Shown in pieces: positions 31,191 to 39,379 of a stretch of 45,304 nt of DNA. Under the pieces are notes generated by a model. The model had not been told where the DNA came from. It was given only the letters and a program-made list of their open reading frames with translations, and ran no database searches. Numbering within the stretch: the first letter of the stretch is position 1; each line of letters begins with the position of its first letter. Origin of the DNA: Caldivirga sp. MU80 (GTDB lineage: Archaea > Thermoproteota > Thermoprotei > Thermoproteales > Thermocladiaceae); contig NZ_LCTF01000020.1 in NCBI RefSeq assembly GCF_001663375.1, forward strand, positions 1-45,304, given 5' to 3'. Made by a program: the position numbers and the translations under genes.

Positions 31191-33029
31191 ATGAGGTCAC
31201 TGCTTGATGTCGATAGCCCTGTGCATAGGGTCGGGGATGAGGTTGGCGTCAAGGTTAGGTTGATTAATGATTCACAGTCCTCAATTAAGGTTAACCTAAC
31301 CCTAGACTACCTACTTGATAATAGGCACATGGCCTCGTGGAGCGGGTCAGCCATGGCGCTGCCCGGCGAGGCCACCGTGGTTGAGGAGTCCTTTAAGGTT
31401 GATGAACCTGGCCTTTGGGTTATTAGGCTTAACGGTGATGCAGGGGGCAGCAGGTTCACGGAGTCGATTAAGGTTAGGGTTATTGAGACCCAGAGACCCG
31501 TTAAACTGGCCCTAGTCTACCACATGCACCAGCCACCCTGGTACATGAGCAATGGTAAGTATTACGCCGACTGGGCCTTTAGGTACGTCTACGCACCAGT
31601 AATGAGGCCATTCTTCAACGGCGGCCCGTACCTATTCCACGCCTATTTGCATGAAAAGTATAAGGATATTAAGGTTAACGTGCACCTATCCCCAAGCCTA
31701 CTGAAGCAGTGGGTTGATGCAGTTGAGAGGGGCTTCACCCTGATTAACGGTGAGGTCCACCCAAGGGGTAGTGATGAGGTTGGCCTCGTGGCAAAGGCAC
31801 TTGACATGTATAGGGTTCAGGTTGGTAGGGGGCAGTTGGAGGCCCTAACAAGCGTCTACGCCCACACGATACTAGGCTACTTAACCTCAAGGTACGAGAT
31901 GATTGACGTAGTTGACGAGGAGCTTGGGGCAGGCATGGAGGTTACCAGGAGCGTACTTGGAGTTAACCCAGTGGGCGCGTGGACCCCTGAAATGGCCTGG
32001 AGCATGGATCTCCTCGACATTTACGAGAAGCACGGCATAAGGTACACGGTCCTCTGCGGAGGTAACCACTTCCCAGGTGTGCAGGGTGATAAGGGGAGTA
32101 TTTACGAGGCCTACAGCCTGGGTGGTAGGTTAACCATCTTCTTTAGGGATGAGAGGCTCAGCGACATATTGTCATTCCAAAACAACCTACCTGATGAGAG
32201 GAGTGCCCTTAAGTTAGCCGCAATGTTAAGTAGATCCATTGTAGAGACTGGGGGTGAGTTAGTGGTTATTGCACTCGATGGGGAGAACTTCATAGCCATG
32301 TCCAAGACCCCAGCCATGGTAGGCTTCATGCTTGATAAGCTATACTCATACCTAACCAGGATGCAGGAACTCGGCATAGTGGAGACCGTTAGGCTAAGCC
32401 AGGTTAACCAACCCAGGAGGGTTATAACGTACGTTCCAACGACCAGTTGGCTAGGTGGATTCACTAAGTGGGATGGGGAGAGGAGGGAGCACGCTGACTA
32501 CTGGGTAAGGGTCCTCGACACCTACAGATACATGAGGGGGCTTGAGGAGGCGTTGGGTGGTAAGGTGACTGAGGCCAGGTACGCCATCTGGCATGCATTA
32601 GACAGCGACTTCTGGTGGGCTGAATTCTGGACACCGGACCTAATTGAGCACTGGATCAACGAGGCTAGGGGCGTATTGGACTCACGGTTCAAGATGTCCA
32701 TGAGGCCACTTAAGGATGTGTACAGTGGGGTTGTGAATAGGCCAATTGACATCGAGCTTGAGTTCAACAACGACATGGGTACCCAAGCCAGGTTCAGGGT
32801 CATCTGCCTGGACACCCAGATTGAGTTAACCATACAGCCCGGTTCATCGAGGGTTAAGTGCACGGTAGTGCCTAGGTTGGCGGGCTCATACAGGGTGCCA
32901 ATATTCGTCGTATCCGGCAACTACATTTACCTTCAAACCTACGTAACACTGAACGTGGTTTACGGCAACAGGGACCCACCCAGCAGTGCTGGTGAACCTA
33001 GTAACCCAGTGGGCAAGTTTCTCATCTAA
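31191..33029 (+). CDS. glycoside hydrolase family 57 protein (amylase/pullulanase type)
   Basis: A cytoplasmic GH57 enzyme of about 612 residues acting on alpha-glucans (retaining mechanism). An N-terminal beta-sandwich (about 100 residues) precedes the catalytic (beta/alpha)7 barrel. Numbering from ATG 31179: motif 1 'HMHQPP' (115-120), motif 2 'GQLEALTSVYAH' (218-229), motif 3 'WTPEMAW' with nucleophile Glu271, motif 4 'ALDGEN' with acid/base Asp367. The C-terminal part from about 510 is beta-rich. No signal peptide, so the substrate is internal glycogen or imported maltodextrin. ATG 31191 is chosen because a TATTAAT box at 31161 is 26-30 nt upstream of it; ATG 31179 remains possible. Confidence 0.88.
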   Translation: MRSLLDVDSPVHRVGDEVGVKVRLINDSQSSIKVNLTLDYLLDNRHMASWSGSAMALPGEATVVEESFKVDEPGLWVIRLNGDAGGSRFTESIKVRVIETQRPVKLALVYHMHQPPWYMSNGKYYADWAFRYVYAPVMRPFFNGGPYLFHAYLHEKYKDIKVNVHLSPSLLKQWVDAVERGFTLINGEVHPRGSDEVGLVAKALDMYRVQVGRGQLEALTSVYAHTILGYLTSRYEMIDVVDEELGAGMEVTRSVLGVNPVGAWTPEMAWSMDLLDIYEKHGIRYTVLCGGNHFPGVQGDKGSIYEAYSLGGRLTIFFRDERLSDILSFQNNLPDERSALKLAAMLSRSIVETGGELVVIALDGENFIAMSKTPAMVGFMLDKLYSYLTRMQELGIVETVRLSQVNQPRRVITYVPTTSWLGGFTKWDGERREHADYWVRVLDTYRYMRGLEEALGGKVTEARYAIWHALDSDFWWAEFWTPDLIEHWINEARGVLDSRFKMSMRPLKDVYSGVVNRPIDIELEFNNDMGTQARFRVICLDTQIELTIQPGSSRVKCTVVPRLAGSYRVPIFVVSGNYIYLQTYVTLNVVYGNRDPPSSAGEPSNPVGKFLI

Positions 33030-33069
33030 ATGTTACCTGAATCTTGATTCATTAATACACAGGTAAAAG

Positions 33070-33077
33070 CTTATAAA
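33070..33077 (+). promoter_or_regulatory. TATA box of YhhQ/VUT gene
   Basis: CTTATAAA is centred 25-26 nt before ATG 33099. Leaderless transcript predicted. Confidence 0.6.
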
Positions 33078-33098
33078 CCTGCAGCCCAGGCCTGCCCA

Positions 33099-33800
33099 AT
33101 GTACCCTGCCATCTACTTCCTAATCGAGGCTGCTGTGGTGTATGGGATAACGGCCATAGTCATGTACCTGTCCTGGAGGCTTGGAGGGGATAGCGTGCTC
33201 CTAGCCTCATCAGTGGCAACATACCTAATGCTCCTGACAGCCAGCCAATTCCTAGCCAGCAAAATAATGAACATAGGCTACGCCAACCTACCAGCCGGCA
33301 CCGTGACGTACTCGGCCACAGTGGCCACCCTAGACGTGATAACGCTTAAGTATGGTAGGAGGCTGGGTTACTGGGTTGTTAGGGTTGCAGCCCTACTTCA
33401 ACTCGGCCTATGGGCCATGGCCCAATTAACCATATACGCCCCATCAGCACCCTTCTGGGGGTTGCAGTCAGCCTACATAGCCATAGTGGGTGAGTCAGCC
33501 AGGATAGCCGTGGCCAGCGTGGTGGCCTTCTTCACCGCCGAGACCCTCGACGTAACCCTGGTCAGTAGGATACTGGGCAACGTGTTTAAGAGGGTTGGTG
33601 TAAGTGACCCAGTTAGCATGACAGTGGATAGCCTAGTCTTTGTACCAATAGCCTTCCTAGGCGTAATACCAACACCAGCATTATTAAGCACAATGCTAGG
33701 CCTAATACTCGGTAAGTTAACCCTAGTCCCATTAACCATAGGGGCCGTCGCCATGAACAGGAGCACGCTCAAGTACGCGCCGTTAATACGCACGGCCTAG
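33099..33800 (+). CDS. queuosine-precursor transporter-like membrane protein (YhhQ/VUT family)
   Basis: A 233-residue protein with six or seven membrane spans. 'NLPAGTVTYSATVATLDVITLKYGRR' is the family block (in YhhQ relatives: [AG]-x-x-[LIF]-x-[FY]-P-x(n)-D-x-x-x-[ED]-x-x-G), and 'FFTAETLDVTLVSRI' and 'LVFVPIAFLGVIP' follow in the same order. YhhQ proteins import preQ0/preQ1, which archaea need for archaeosine in tRNA. Start at ATG 33099 with its own TATA box. The next gene starts 52 nt downstream and has a separate promoter. Confidence 0.75.
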   Translation: MYPAIYFLIEAAVVYGITAIVMYLSWRLGGDSVLLASSVATYLMLLTASQFLASKIMNIGYANLPAGTVTYSATVATLDVITLKYGRRLGYWVVRVAALLQLGLWAMAQLTIYAPSAPFWGLQSAYIAIVGESARIAVASVVAFFTAETLDVTLVSRILGNVFKRVGVSDPVSMTVDSLVFVPIAFLGVIPTPALLSTMLGLILGKLTLVPLTIGAVAMNRSTLKYAPLIRTA

Positions 33801-33852
33801 CAGGCCCATACACTACCAATAGTTATTAAGGGCATTGTGGCGGTTTTAACGC

Positions 33853-34473
33853 GTGGAGAGGGTAATATGCTTATCTGGGCCTGATGGCTCAGGTAAGAGC
33901 ACATTAGCTAGGTTACTGGCTAAGCACCTATCCAGTAATAGGCGGGTTAAGGTATCTTGGCTAAGGGGATCTCATACCGCAGCTTCACTAATGGCCAGGT
34001 TCCTATCACTGTTCAGTAACATGAGGGGACCGGGTAACCCATACTACGGGATATCGATACCCAGTAGCTTAAGGCCACTGTGGTGGTTTCTAGAATTCGC
34101 ATCAATGCTGCCAAGGTGGTTCCTCCAATTCCTAATACCAGGCACCTACGGGGTGGTTGTGGGTGAGAGGGGGCTCCTAGACTTCCTAGTCTGGGTCTGT
34201 GTAACCACTGACGTGGGCTTCTTAGGCAGTCTATGGGGTAGGGCCACACTAGCCTTGGCCACTAGGTACTGCAGGAACGTGCTAGTGACCGCCAGCCCCA
34301 GGGAGTTGGTTAAGCGTAAGGGTAGTGAGCCAACGGCTAAGACAATACCAAAGCAGTGGGTTATCTACAGGGCATTATCAAGGGAACTGGGATTAGTGAC
34401 CATAGACACGACCCATGAGACACCATCAGAGTCGCTAGCTAAGTTAATTAGTGGATTGGGATTGATAAATTAA
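33853..34473 (+). CDS. thymidylate-kinase-like P-loop kinase
   Basis: A 206-residue nucleotide-kinase-fold protein. Walker A is 'GPDGSGKST' (9-17), as in dTMP kinases; 'LVTASPRELVKRKGSE' resembles the late strand and LID-arginine part of the family, and 'VVVGERGLLDFLVWV' resembles the D-R-x motif area (here E-R-G). Length is normal for dTMP kinase, but the middle 'MLPRWFLQFLIPGTYG' is hydrophobic and the TMP-binding residues are not obvious, so the substrate is uncertain. GTG 33853 fits a TTATTAAG box at 33822-33831. It overlaps the opposite-strand gene at its end by 4 nt. Confidence 0.75.
   Translation: MERVICLSGPDGSGKSTLARLLAKHLSSNRRVKVSWLRGSHTAASLMARFLSLFSNMRGPGNPYYGISIPSSLRPLWWFLEFASMLPRWFLQFLIPGTYGVVVGERGLLDFLVWVCVTTDVGFLGSLWGRATLALATRYCRNVLVTASPRELVKRKGSEPTAKTIPKQWVIYRALSRELGLVTIDTTHETPSESLAKLISGLGLIN
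34470..34473. other. tail-to-tail overlap of convergent genes
   Basis: The kinase-like gene and the coiled-coil nuclease gene end within the same four bases on opposite strands. No terminator hairpin separates them, so read-through antisense RNA is likely. Confidence 0.5.
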
Positions 34474-35240
34474 ACACTAGTGTAAACTTCAATACCCAAT
34501 TTCCTAGCAGCCTCCAACCCCCTATCATCAATGAACGGTGTCACTAGGACGAGTCTCGGTTTAATGCCCGTGACGGTCTCGTACAGCTTTCCAACCCTTG
34601 AGAATTCCAGCGCATCGCCACTTGAGGCACTTGCCTTAATCTCAATTAGTATGTGTGTTCCATCCCTAATCGCTACATCAACCTCCACCTGGGATGGATG
34701 CCCATAAACCACGCCATCCTTATCGAAGTAAACCCACTTACCAACCGTGGCAACACCCAGAATCCCCTCAACCACGCCCATCATGGCATTCCTAAAAGCC
34801 TCCTCAGACTCAACACCCCACCTAGCTCCAAGCGCCATCAACCTCCTATCAAAAGCCTTAATAGCCTCCTCAACCTTAGCCAACCTATCCTCATGCGATT
34901 TCACGATCTTAGCTAACTCCTCAATCGCCTTAGATTGTTCCTTAACTGCTTTCGTCAACTCCTCCACGGCATTCTCCAGTCTGGTTAGTCTATCTTCTAC
35001 CCTGGTTAATCTGTCTTCATGTGCCTTAACTGCTCTCGTTAACTCCTCCACTGCATTTTCGAGTCTGGTTAACCTCTCATCATGCGATTTAACAGCCTTC
35101 GCCAACTCGCTAACAGCCTCAACAAGCCTATCAACAGAAGACTTAACATCACTATAACCAAGCAAACCCATAACAGCCAACCTAAACTCCTCATCCTCAC
35201 GAAGCAACCTCAACAACAAACCCCTCAAATCAACAGACAT
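34470..35240 (-). CDS. coiled-coil protein with PD-(D/E)XK nuclease domain, second paralogue
   Basis: A 256-residue protein built from the same N-terminal module as 11956-13038 (first 43 codons identical at every nucleotide), a shorter heptad region ('AVEELTRAVKAHEDRLTRVE' and relatives), and a different C-terminal domain: 'HPSQVEVDVAIRDGTHILIEIKASASSG' gives Asp188, Glu200 and Lys202 (D-x11-E-x-K), followed by 'KPRLVLVTPFIDDRGLEAARKLGIEVY'. The two nuclease domains are clearly non-orthologous within the superfamily. DUF3782-like; function unknown. ATG 35240 is shared with the paralogue. Confidence 0.82.
   Translation of the reverse strand: MSVDLRGLLLRLLREDEEFRLAVMGLLGYSDVKSSVDRLVEAVSELAKAVKSHDERLTRLENAVEELTRAVKAHEDRLTRVEDRLTRLENAVEELTKAVKEQSKAIEELAKIVKSHEDRLAKVEEAIKAFDRRLMALGARWGVESEEAFRNAMMGVVEGILGVATVGKWVYFDKDGVVYGHPSQVEVDVAIRDGTHILIEIKASASSGDALEFSRVGKLYETVTGIKPRLVLVTPFIDDRGLEAARKLGIEVYTSV
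35111..35240 (-). repeat. 130-nt identical tract shared with 12909-13038
   Basis: This stretch, the first 130 nt of the gene, is identical base for base to 12909-13038. It begins at the ATG. Upstream the two loci differ, and downstream they diverge at codon 44. Silent sites are also identical, which points to recent duplication or gene conversion. Confidence 0.85.
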
Positions 35241-35434
35241 TACTTCCCCCTCAAGGGTTAAATTGGGTACTGCTAAATAAGTGTTTCCTTAGCTAGGTTA
35301 AACTTTAACTACATTTTTACGTAGATAATTTCACATGTGATGGTTACTTGAATCACATGGCGGTATTGGTAAATGGGTTAACCCAAAGATTTCGAGAAGT
35401 CTTACCCCTCAGGGTGAGGGGTTTGTTTAAATTT

Positions 35435-36301
35435 TCAGTAGCTTATCCTTGTGATCCTATCGACCAACTGCATCATGAATCTAGGGTCGTTGATCCGCCT
35501 AATGCCCTGTAGGATTGATGGCGTATACTGCGTATTGCCGATTACCCTGCCTAGTAGCTTAACCGCCCAGTAGCCCATGGGTAATTTGTATGGGAGCCTT
35601 AATTGCCCCTCAATGGACAGCAGCATGGCGTTGAGCGTTAAACCAAGGGCATGTATACACTTTAACCTAGCACATAATTTAAGTGAGTCATCATTTAGCC
35701 ACTTGAGGACCGTGGCTGAGTCGTTGAGGGTCACTATACCCTCCTTGTAGATTGCGTGAAGCACGGTTAAAGCCACCTCGTAATTCTCATTAATGCTGGT
35801 CACCCTAACGCCGTTGAAATTTGCCTCAACTCTTGAGTTCAATAGCTCCTCACCTCTAATGTAAACCAGGTTGGCTGCTGATGGGTGCGTATATAGATCA
35901 ACGTTAACGCCATTTTTAACCAGCGTTATGGTGTATGGTTCATGTACCAGAACCCTGTAGCCAAGTGTTGATAGCCTTAAGGTGGCTAACGGCACTTGAC
36001 TACCCTTAACTAGAATGTCAACGTCAGCCGGCACGTAGGTAATGGGCTTAATGAGCTTTATGAAGGCGTGCTCTATGCCGCCTAAGGCATCCTCAACCTC
36101 AGCAACAATATTAATAATTCTCCTTAAGCCATCCTCCTGGGATACCCTTAACTCACCATCATGGTTAGCAACCCTGAGAACGTGAAGAAGGACCTTATTC
36201 AACCTGGCCAGCTCAATAACATCAGGCCCTAGGTTAATCGGCTCATCAAGCACCACAGCCCTCACTAGGCTATGCATCACATTACCCGACATGCAACGCA
36301 C
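35435..36301 (-). CDS. nucleotidyltransferase-fold protein
   Basis: A 288-residue protein resembling the uncharacterised nucleotidyltransferase family (PF14907-like). 'YVPADVDILVKGSQVPLATLRLSTLGYRV' holds the D-x-D metal motif with the preceding strand; 'NGVNVDLYTHPSAANLVYIRGEELL' supplies the third acidic residue (Asp in V-D-L-Y). The C-terminal half is helical. Targets of these enzymes are mostly unknown. It is divergent from the PaREP1 gene at 36371, and both seem to use one symmetrical TATA box. Nucleotidyltransferase plus HEPN-type helical protein is the layout of MNT/HEPN toxin-antitoxin pairs, but here on opposite strands and with a larger enzyme. Start: GTG 36301 or ATG 36292. Confidence 0.7.
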   Translation of the reverse strand: MRCMSGNVMHSLVRAVVLDEPINLGPDVIELARLNKVLLHVLRVANHDGELRVSQEDGLRRIINIVAEVEDALGGIEHAFIKLIKPITYVPADVDILVKGSQVPLATLRLSTLGYRVLVHEPYTITLVKNGVNVDLYTHPSAANLVYIRGEELLNSRVEANFNGVRVTSINENYEVALTVLHAIYKEGIVTLNDSATVLKWLNDDSLKLCARLKCIHALGLTLNAMLLSIEGQLRLPYKLPMGYWAVKLLGRVIGNTQYTPSILQGIRRINDPRFMMQLVDRITRISY

Positions 36302-36333
36302 CTCAACGAAACCCTAATTCAACGTTAAGCATA

Positions 36334-36344
36334 GCTTTAAAAGC
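36334..36344. promoter_or_regulatory. shared symmetrical TATA box of divergent genes
   Basis: GCTTTAAAAGC is nearly palindromic and lies 32 nt before ATG 36371 on the plus strand and about 38 nt before GTG 36301 on the minus strand. No other TATA box is visible in the 69-nt spacer, so both genes may be started from this one. Confidence 0.45.
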
Positions 36345-36370
36345 ATTAATCAAATAACAACATAAACCCA

Positions 36371-36877
36371 ATGTACACGTTAACCATCCCTAAGAGGCTA
36401 GCTGAGGAACTTAAAGGGAGGGGTATTGAACCGGAATCCTACTTAATAGACCTAATTTCAAGGCACCTGGGCTTGGATCCTGAAATCACGGCTGATGCTC
36501 ATATGGAATTAGCTGTAATGTTTCTTGAGGAGGGTAAGGGGTTAGTGGATAGGGATCCTGTTCAAGCCAGTGAGAAGCTTTACAAGGCTACAGAGGAGGC
36601 TATTAAGGCGTTGACTATTCATTACAAGTTGGATACAGTGCTTAATAAGGTTAATGAGAGGGGTAGGTGGACTGTAACTGAACTGGAGAAGGCAGTGGAG
36701 GCAATAAGCGAGAGGCTTGGCGAATGGTTTAGGGTGGCTTGGGATGAGGCAAATTACCTACACATATGGGGATTTCACGAGGCAAAACTAGACGCAAACG
36801 CCATTAAGGTAAGGCAATCAAACGTAGAGAAAATGGTTAAAAAGGCTCAAGAGATTATCATGAGTAATATACATTAA
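36371..36877 (+). CDS. PaREP1-family protein
   Basis: A 168-residue PaREP1 protein. An N-terminal segment 'LTIPKRLAEELKGRGIEPESYLIDLISRHLG' is RHH-like, then 'AHMELAVMFLEEGKGLVDRDPVQASEKLYKATEEAIKALTIHYKLD' and 'WFRVAWDEANYLHIWGFHEAKLDANAIKVRQSNVEKMVKKAQEII'. It is the closest intact relative of the pseudogene at 4375-4735. It is divergent from a nucleotidyltransferase-like gene. Function unknown; if the HEPN relation is right, the 'LHIWGFHE' helix would be near the active centre. Confidence 0.82.
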   Translation: MYTLTIPKRLAEELKGRGIEPESYLIDLISRHLGLDPEITADAHMELAVMFLEEGKGLVDRDPVQASEKLYKATEEAIKALTIHYKLDTVLNKVNERGRWTVTELEKAVEAISERLGEWFRVAWDEANYLHIWGFHEAKLDANAIKVRQSNVEKMVKKAQEIIMSNIH

Positions 36878-37027
36878 TACCCATTACTCCTGAGATCTAT
36901 CAATTAATACTAGGCTAAGATTCAAGGTGAGGGCACTAACTGATGTATCTTTAAGCGGCATTGGTGGAAGAGGTATGAAAGGCTTTAAATTATGGTAAGC
37001 CTATAAGTACCGCTGTGACATAATGGT

Positions 37028-37182
37028 CAAGCTTCGCTCCTTCTAGGGGTGGGGTTGCCCCACTACGTGGGATGGGGTTGTAAATACTGGCTCTATTAGG
37101 GTTTTTAGTAACCCCAAAGAGGGGGTAACAACCAAGACCCCCACAACGAAACCCCACCCCAAAGGGTGGGGAAGGGGGGTCA
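37028..37182 (+). mobile_element. IS200/IS605-like mini-element (copy B)
   Basis: About 155 nt. The left end has CAAGC then a hairpin around CTCCTTCTAGGGGTGGGG; the right end has TTTTAGTAACCCC-N-GGGGGTAAC, 'AACCAAGACCCCC', then the terminal hairpin CCCCACCCCAAAGGGTGGGG and GGGGGGTCA. Sequence and order match the copy at 42829-43089. No open frame for TnpA or TnpB is inside. Subterminal imperfect hairpins at both ends with no inverted terminal repeats are typical of IS200/IS605 ends. It abuts the 5' side of a decayed ATPase. Confidence 0.72.
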
Positions 37183-37188
37183 TATATG

Positions 37189-37814
37189 GGTGAAGGCGCT
37201 TCTATCGGTTAGCGACCAAGCGGCCATATCCGTGATTGATAAATTGGGCAGTAAGGGTGGCCCAAGGTACTTAACCTGGAACCTACAAGAGGAGCATTTA
37301 AGGACGTGGCTAGTGAAGCCATTGAACTAACCGACGTTAAAAATGTCGATGTGGACCCTAATAGGGGGTAACGTGAGGATGCTTGACGAGGTCATAATGC
37401 TAAGTTGGGACATGAAGACGTGGCTTAATGAGCAAGTCATCGCCGCTATATGTGATGCCTTTAAGAAGTACTGAAAGTGGCATAATCTCATTGACGTTAA
37501 CGATGTACTACAAAGGTTAATAAGCGTATGGTAGCCACAGAGCCAGGAACTGTGGCCTTGGTGAATTCACGGTTCAGCCAGATGCGGTGAGGGGTGTCTT
37601 CAGTCTCCTTGAGAAGAACATAATGATCTACCTAGGGATACCTGGACTTGAGTTATTATCTGAGTTACCCAGTGAGCTATGGGTAGGTGGGGACTATGCA
37701 TACCAAGTCCCAGTATACCACTGGGCCCTGAGGACAATGGTTAAGGAGAGGAAGGTTAATGTAGACGCCGAGGGCATCCTCAAAGCAATCAACGACTTCA
37801 CTAGGGAGGTATAA
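37189..37814 (+). pseudogene. decayed ATPase, C-terminal half only (paralogue of 8468-9676)
   Basis: Successive frames match the ATPase at 8468-9676 from its residue 195 to the end: 'VKALLSVSDQAAI' and 'LGSKGG', then 'KDVASEAIELTDVKNVD', then 'LIGGNVRMLDEV' with 'LSWDMKTWLNE', then 'DVNDVLQRLI', and from about 37560 'VQPDAVRGVFSLLEKNIMIYLGIPG' to the end near 37814. At least four frameshifts are needed. The Walker A and B half is missing; the break coincides with the right end of the IS605-like element at 37182. The last frame alone (from 37587) would give 75 residues, but is not likely to be functional. Confidence 0.8.
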
Positions 37815-37902
37815 TGAGAAGCATTGCCCATGGTTCCCTTAAACAGTCTATGGGCATAAAAACCTAGGTAATTGATTTTAAAGGAGAATGGAATGTAGAT
37901 AT

Positions 37903-38421
37903 TTAACGTTTTGATGTTGTTGCCTTTACCACCGGCTTCACTATGCACTTGCCGTTCCCAGTTAGGTTAACGTTGCTAACCATGCCCATGTCTACATTTA
38001 TGTTGTACACTGTGCCATTTATTACAATGGGTTGGGGTTCAAGGGGTACTTTGATTACGCCGCTGGGCACCGTGCAGTCGTACGTCTGTCCATTAACCAC
38101 AGCCTTGACGCTTGATATTCCGAGGAATATTAAGTTATAGGTGCCGTTGGGTGGGTTACACTTGGCCACCAGTTGCGATGTTGATGTTAACTGGGCTAGG
38201 TCGAGACTTATTGTTGAGTTGCTGCAGGTGTACCATTGGCCGCTTGCCTCATTATGAAGCATTATTGATGACACGGTAATGTAAAGGTGCTGTACCTGCG
38301 TAGGCTTATCACTCATGTAAACATACACTGATGCTGGTTTAACGTAGGTTAGGCTGAGGTATCCCACCACCGCGGCCACCGCCAACACCACAACCACCAC
38401 GGCTACTACCCAAGACCTCAT
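37903..38421 (-). CDS. DUF4382-like membrane-anchored protein
   Basis: About 172 residues. An N-terminal anchor ('SWVVAVVVVVLAVAAVVGYLSL') is followed by an external beta domain: 'ASVYVYMSDKPTQVQHLYITVSSIMLHNEASGQWY', 'TISLDLAQL' and 'GTYNLIFLGISSVKAVVNGQTYDC', the order of strands in DUF4382 proteins. Two Cys pairs may form disulfides; several N-x-T/S sites. ATG 38421 is chosen over 38490 because CCTTTTAAA (38443-38452 on the minus strand) lies 26 nt upstream and because the extra residues are polar. Function unknown. Confidence 0.75.
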   Translation of the reverse strand: MRSWVVAVVVVVLAVAAVVGYLSLTYVKPASVYVYMSDKPTQVQHLYITVSSIMLHNEASGQWYTCSNSTISLDLAQLTSTSQLVAKCNPPNGTYNLIFLGISSVKAVVNGQTYDCTVPSGVIKVPLEPQPIVINGTVYNINVDMGMVSNVNLTGNGKCIVKPVVKATTSKR

Positions 38422-38440
38422 ATAAGCCTCATTGTTTGGT

Positions 38441-38452
38441 TTGTTTAAAAGG
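38441..38452 (-). promoter_or_regulatory. TATA box of DUF4382-like gene
   Basis: CCTTTTAAAC on the minus strand is centred 26 nt from ATG 38421, giving a leaderless transcript. Confidence 0.6.
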
Positions 38453-38576
38453 ATAATCCAAGTTCCATGCGATTCCACCTCAGGTTTCACGGTTCCGTTC
38501 CCGTGGAAAGGCTTACAGGTAAATTCGAAATAGCTAATTTAATCAATGGGGGGTTTAGGGTCATTGGGGGTGAGCG

Positions 38577-39347
38577 CTATGCATGGTACCTGCCCCTGCA
38601 CCTGCCCCTAGCCTCCTTAACAGCCTTGATTAACTCATCCCTTGAGGTGTGGGTTAGGCACCTAGACATTAATGCGTCTATGAGCACGGACTCAGCCTCA
38701 TCAATGCTTAACCTAACCTCCCTATTCATCAGCCTCCGCATTAGTGCATTAACCCTAATACCCATTATCATGGACTTGGCGTCGCCGAACAGGTTACCCC
38801 TAGGCACAACCTTAAGTAAACCAGCCCCCTCAGCCTCCACCGGTGTTATGGGTTCACCTGAAAGCAGCCTAATGGCAAGTGGCTTAGGTAGCCTACCCTG
38901 GATGATGGGCATTGAGAAGGCCGGCGGGACACCCACAGAACCCTCCGGGTAACATAGGTAAACGTCGGGTGGTGCTATGGTTAAGTCGCTGAGCAGCGTC
39001 AATTCAAGGCCCATGCCAACCGCTGAGCCGTTTAGGATGCTTATTATCGGCTTATCGAGCGTCACCATGAGGGACACCAGGGCCTTAAAAACCCTCACGA
39101 ACTCCCTAACCGAGTCGTAATCCTCCCCTAGGGAACCCCAGTCAAACCCAGCCGTGAAGAAGGCTGAACCAGTTGCCGTTAAGGCAACCCATTTTACATT
39201 CGAGTCCTGGTTGGCCGCCATTAGGGCCTCCATTAACTGGGCCATTACGTCAACGGTGATTTGGTTCTCGGGGCCATTATCAATGGCTATAACCCCAACC
39301 CCATCCTCATTCCAAACCCTAATCCTATTCAACCCCACTGCAATCAC
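38577..39347 (-). CDS. enoyl-CoA hydratase/isomerase (crotonase) family protein
   Basis: A 256-residue crotonase-fold protein. Visible blocks are 'GVGVIAIDNGPENQITVDVMAQL' (first strand-turn-helix), 'ALTATGSAFFTAGFDW' (oxyanion-hole strand; canonical A-F-[CS]-A-G-x-D), 'KPIISILNGSAVGMGLELTLLSDLTIA' (second oxyanion glycines and A-x-G-G-G-x-E-L-A like segment) and 'LPKPLAIRLLSGEPITPVEAEGAGLL'. The usual catalytic Glu of hydratases at the second site appears as 'YPEGSVGVPP'; substrate unclear. It may act in fatty or aromatic acid breakdown. Starts possible at GTG 39347 or 39338; the TTAAAA box near 39360 favours the latter. Confidence 0.8.
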   Translation of the reverse strand: MIAVGLNRIRVWNEDGVGVIAIDNGPENQITVDVMAQLMEALMAANQDSNVKWVALTATGSAFFTAGFDWGSLGEDYDSVREFVRVFKALVSLMVTLDKPIISILNGSAVGMGLELTLLSDLTIAPPDVYLCYPEGSVGVPPAFSMPIIQGRLPKPLAIRLLSGEPITPVEAEGAGLLKVVPRGNLFGDAKSMIMGIRVNALMRRLMNREVRLSIDEAESVLIDALMSRCLTHTSRDELIKAVKEARGRCRGRYHA

Positions 39348-39379
39348 CCATGTTTTTAATCGGGTTTTAGGGTTTTAAC

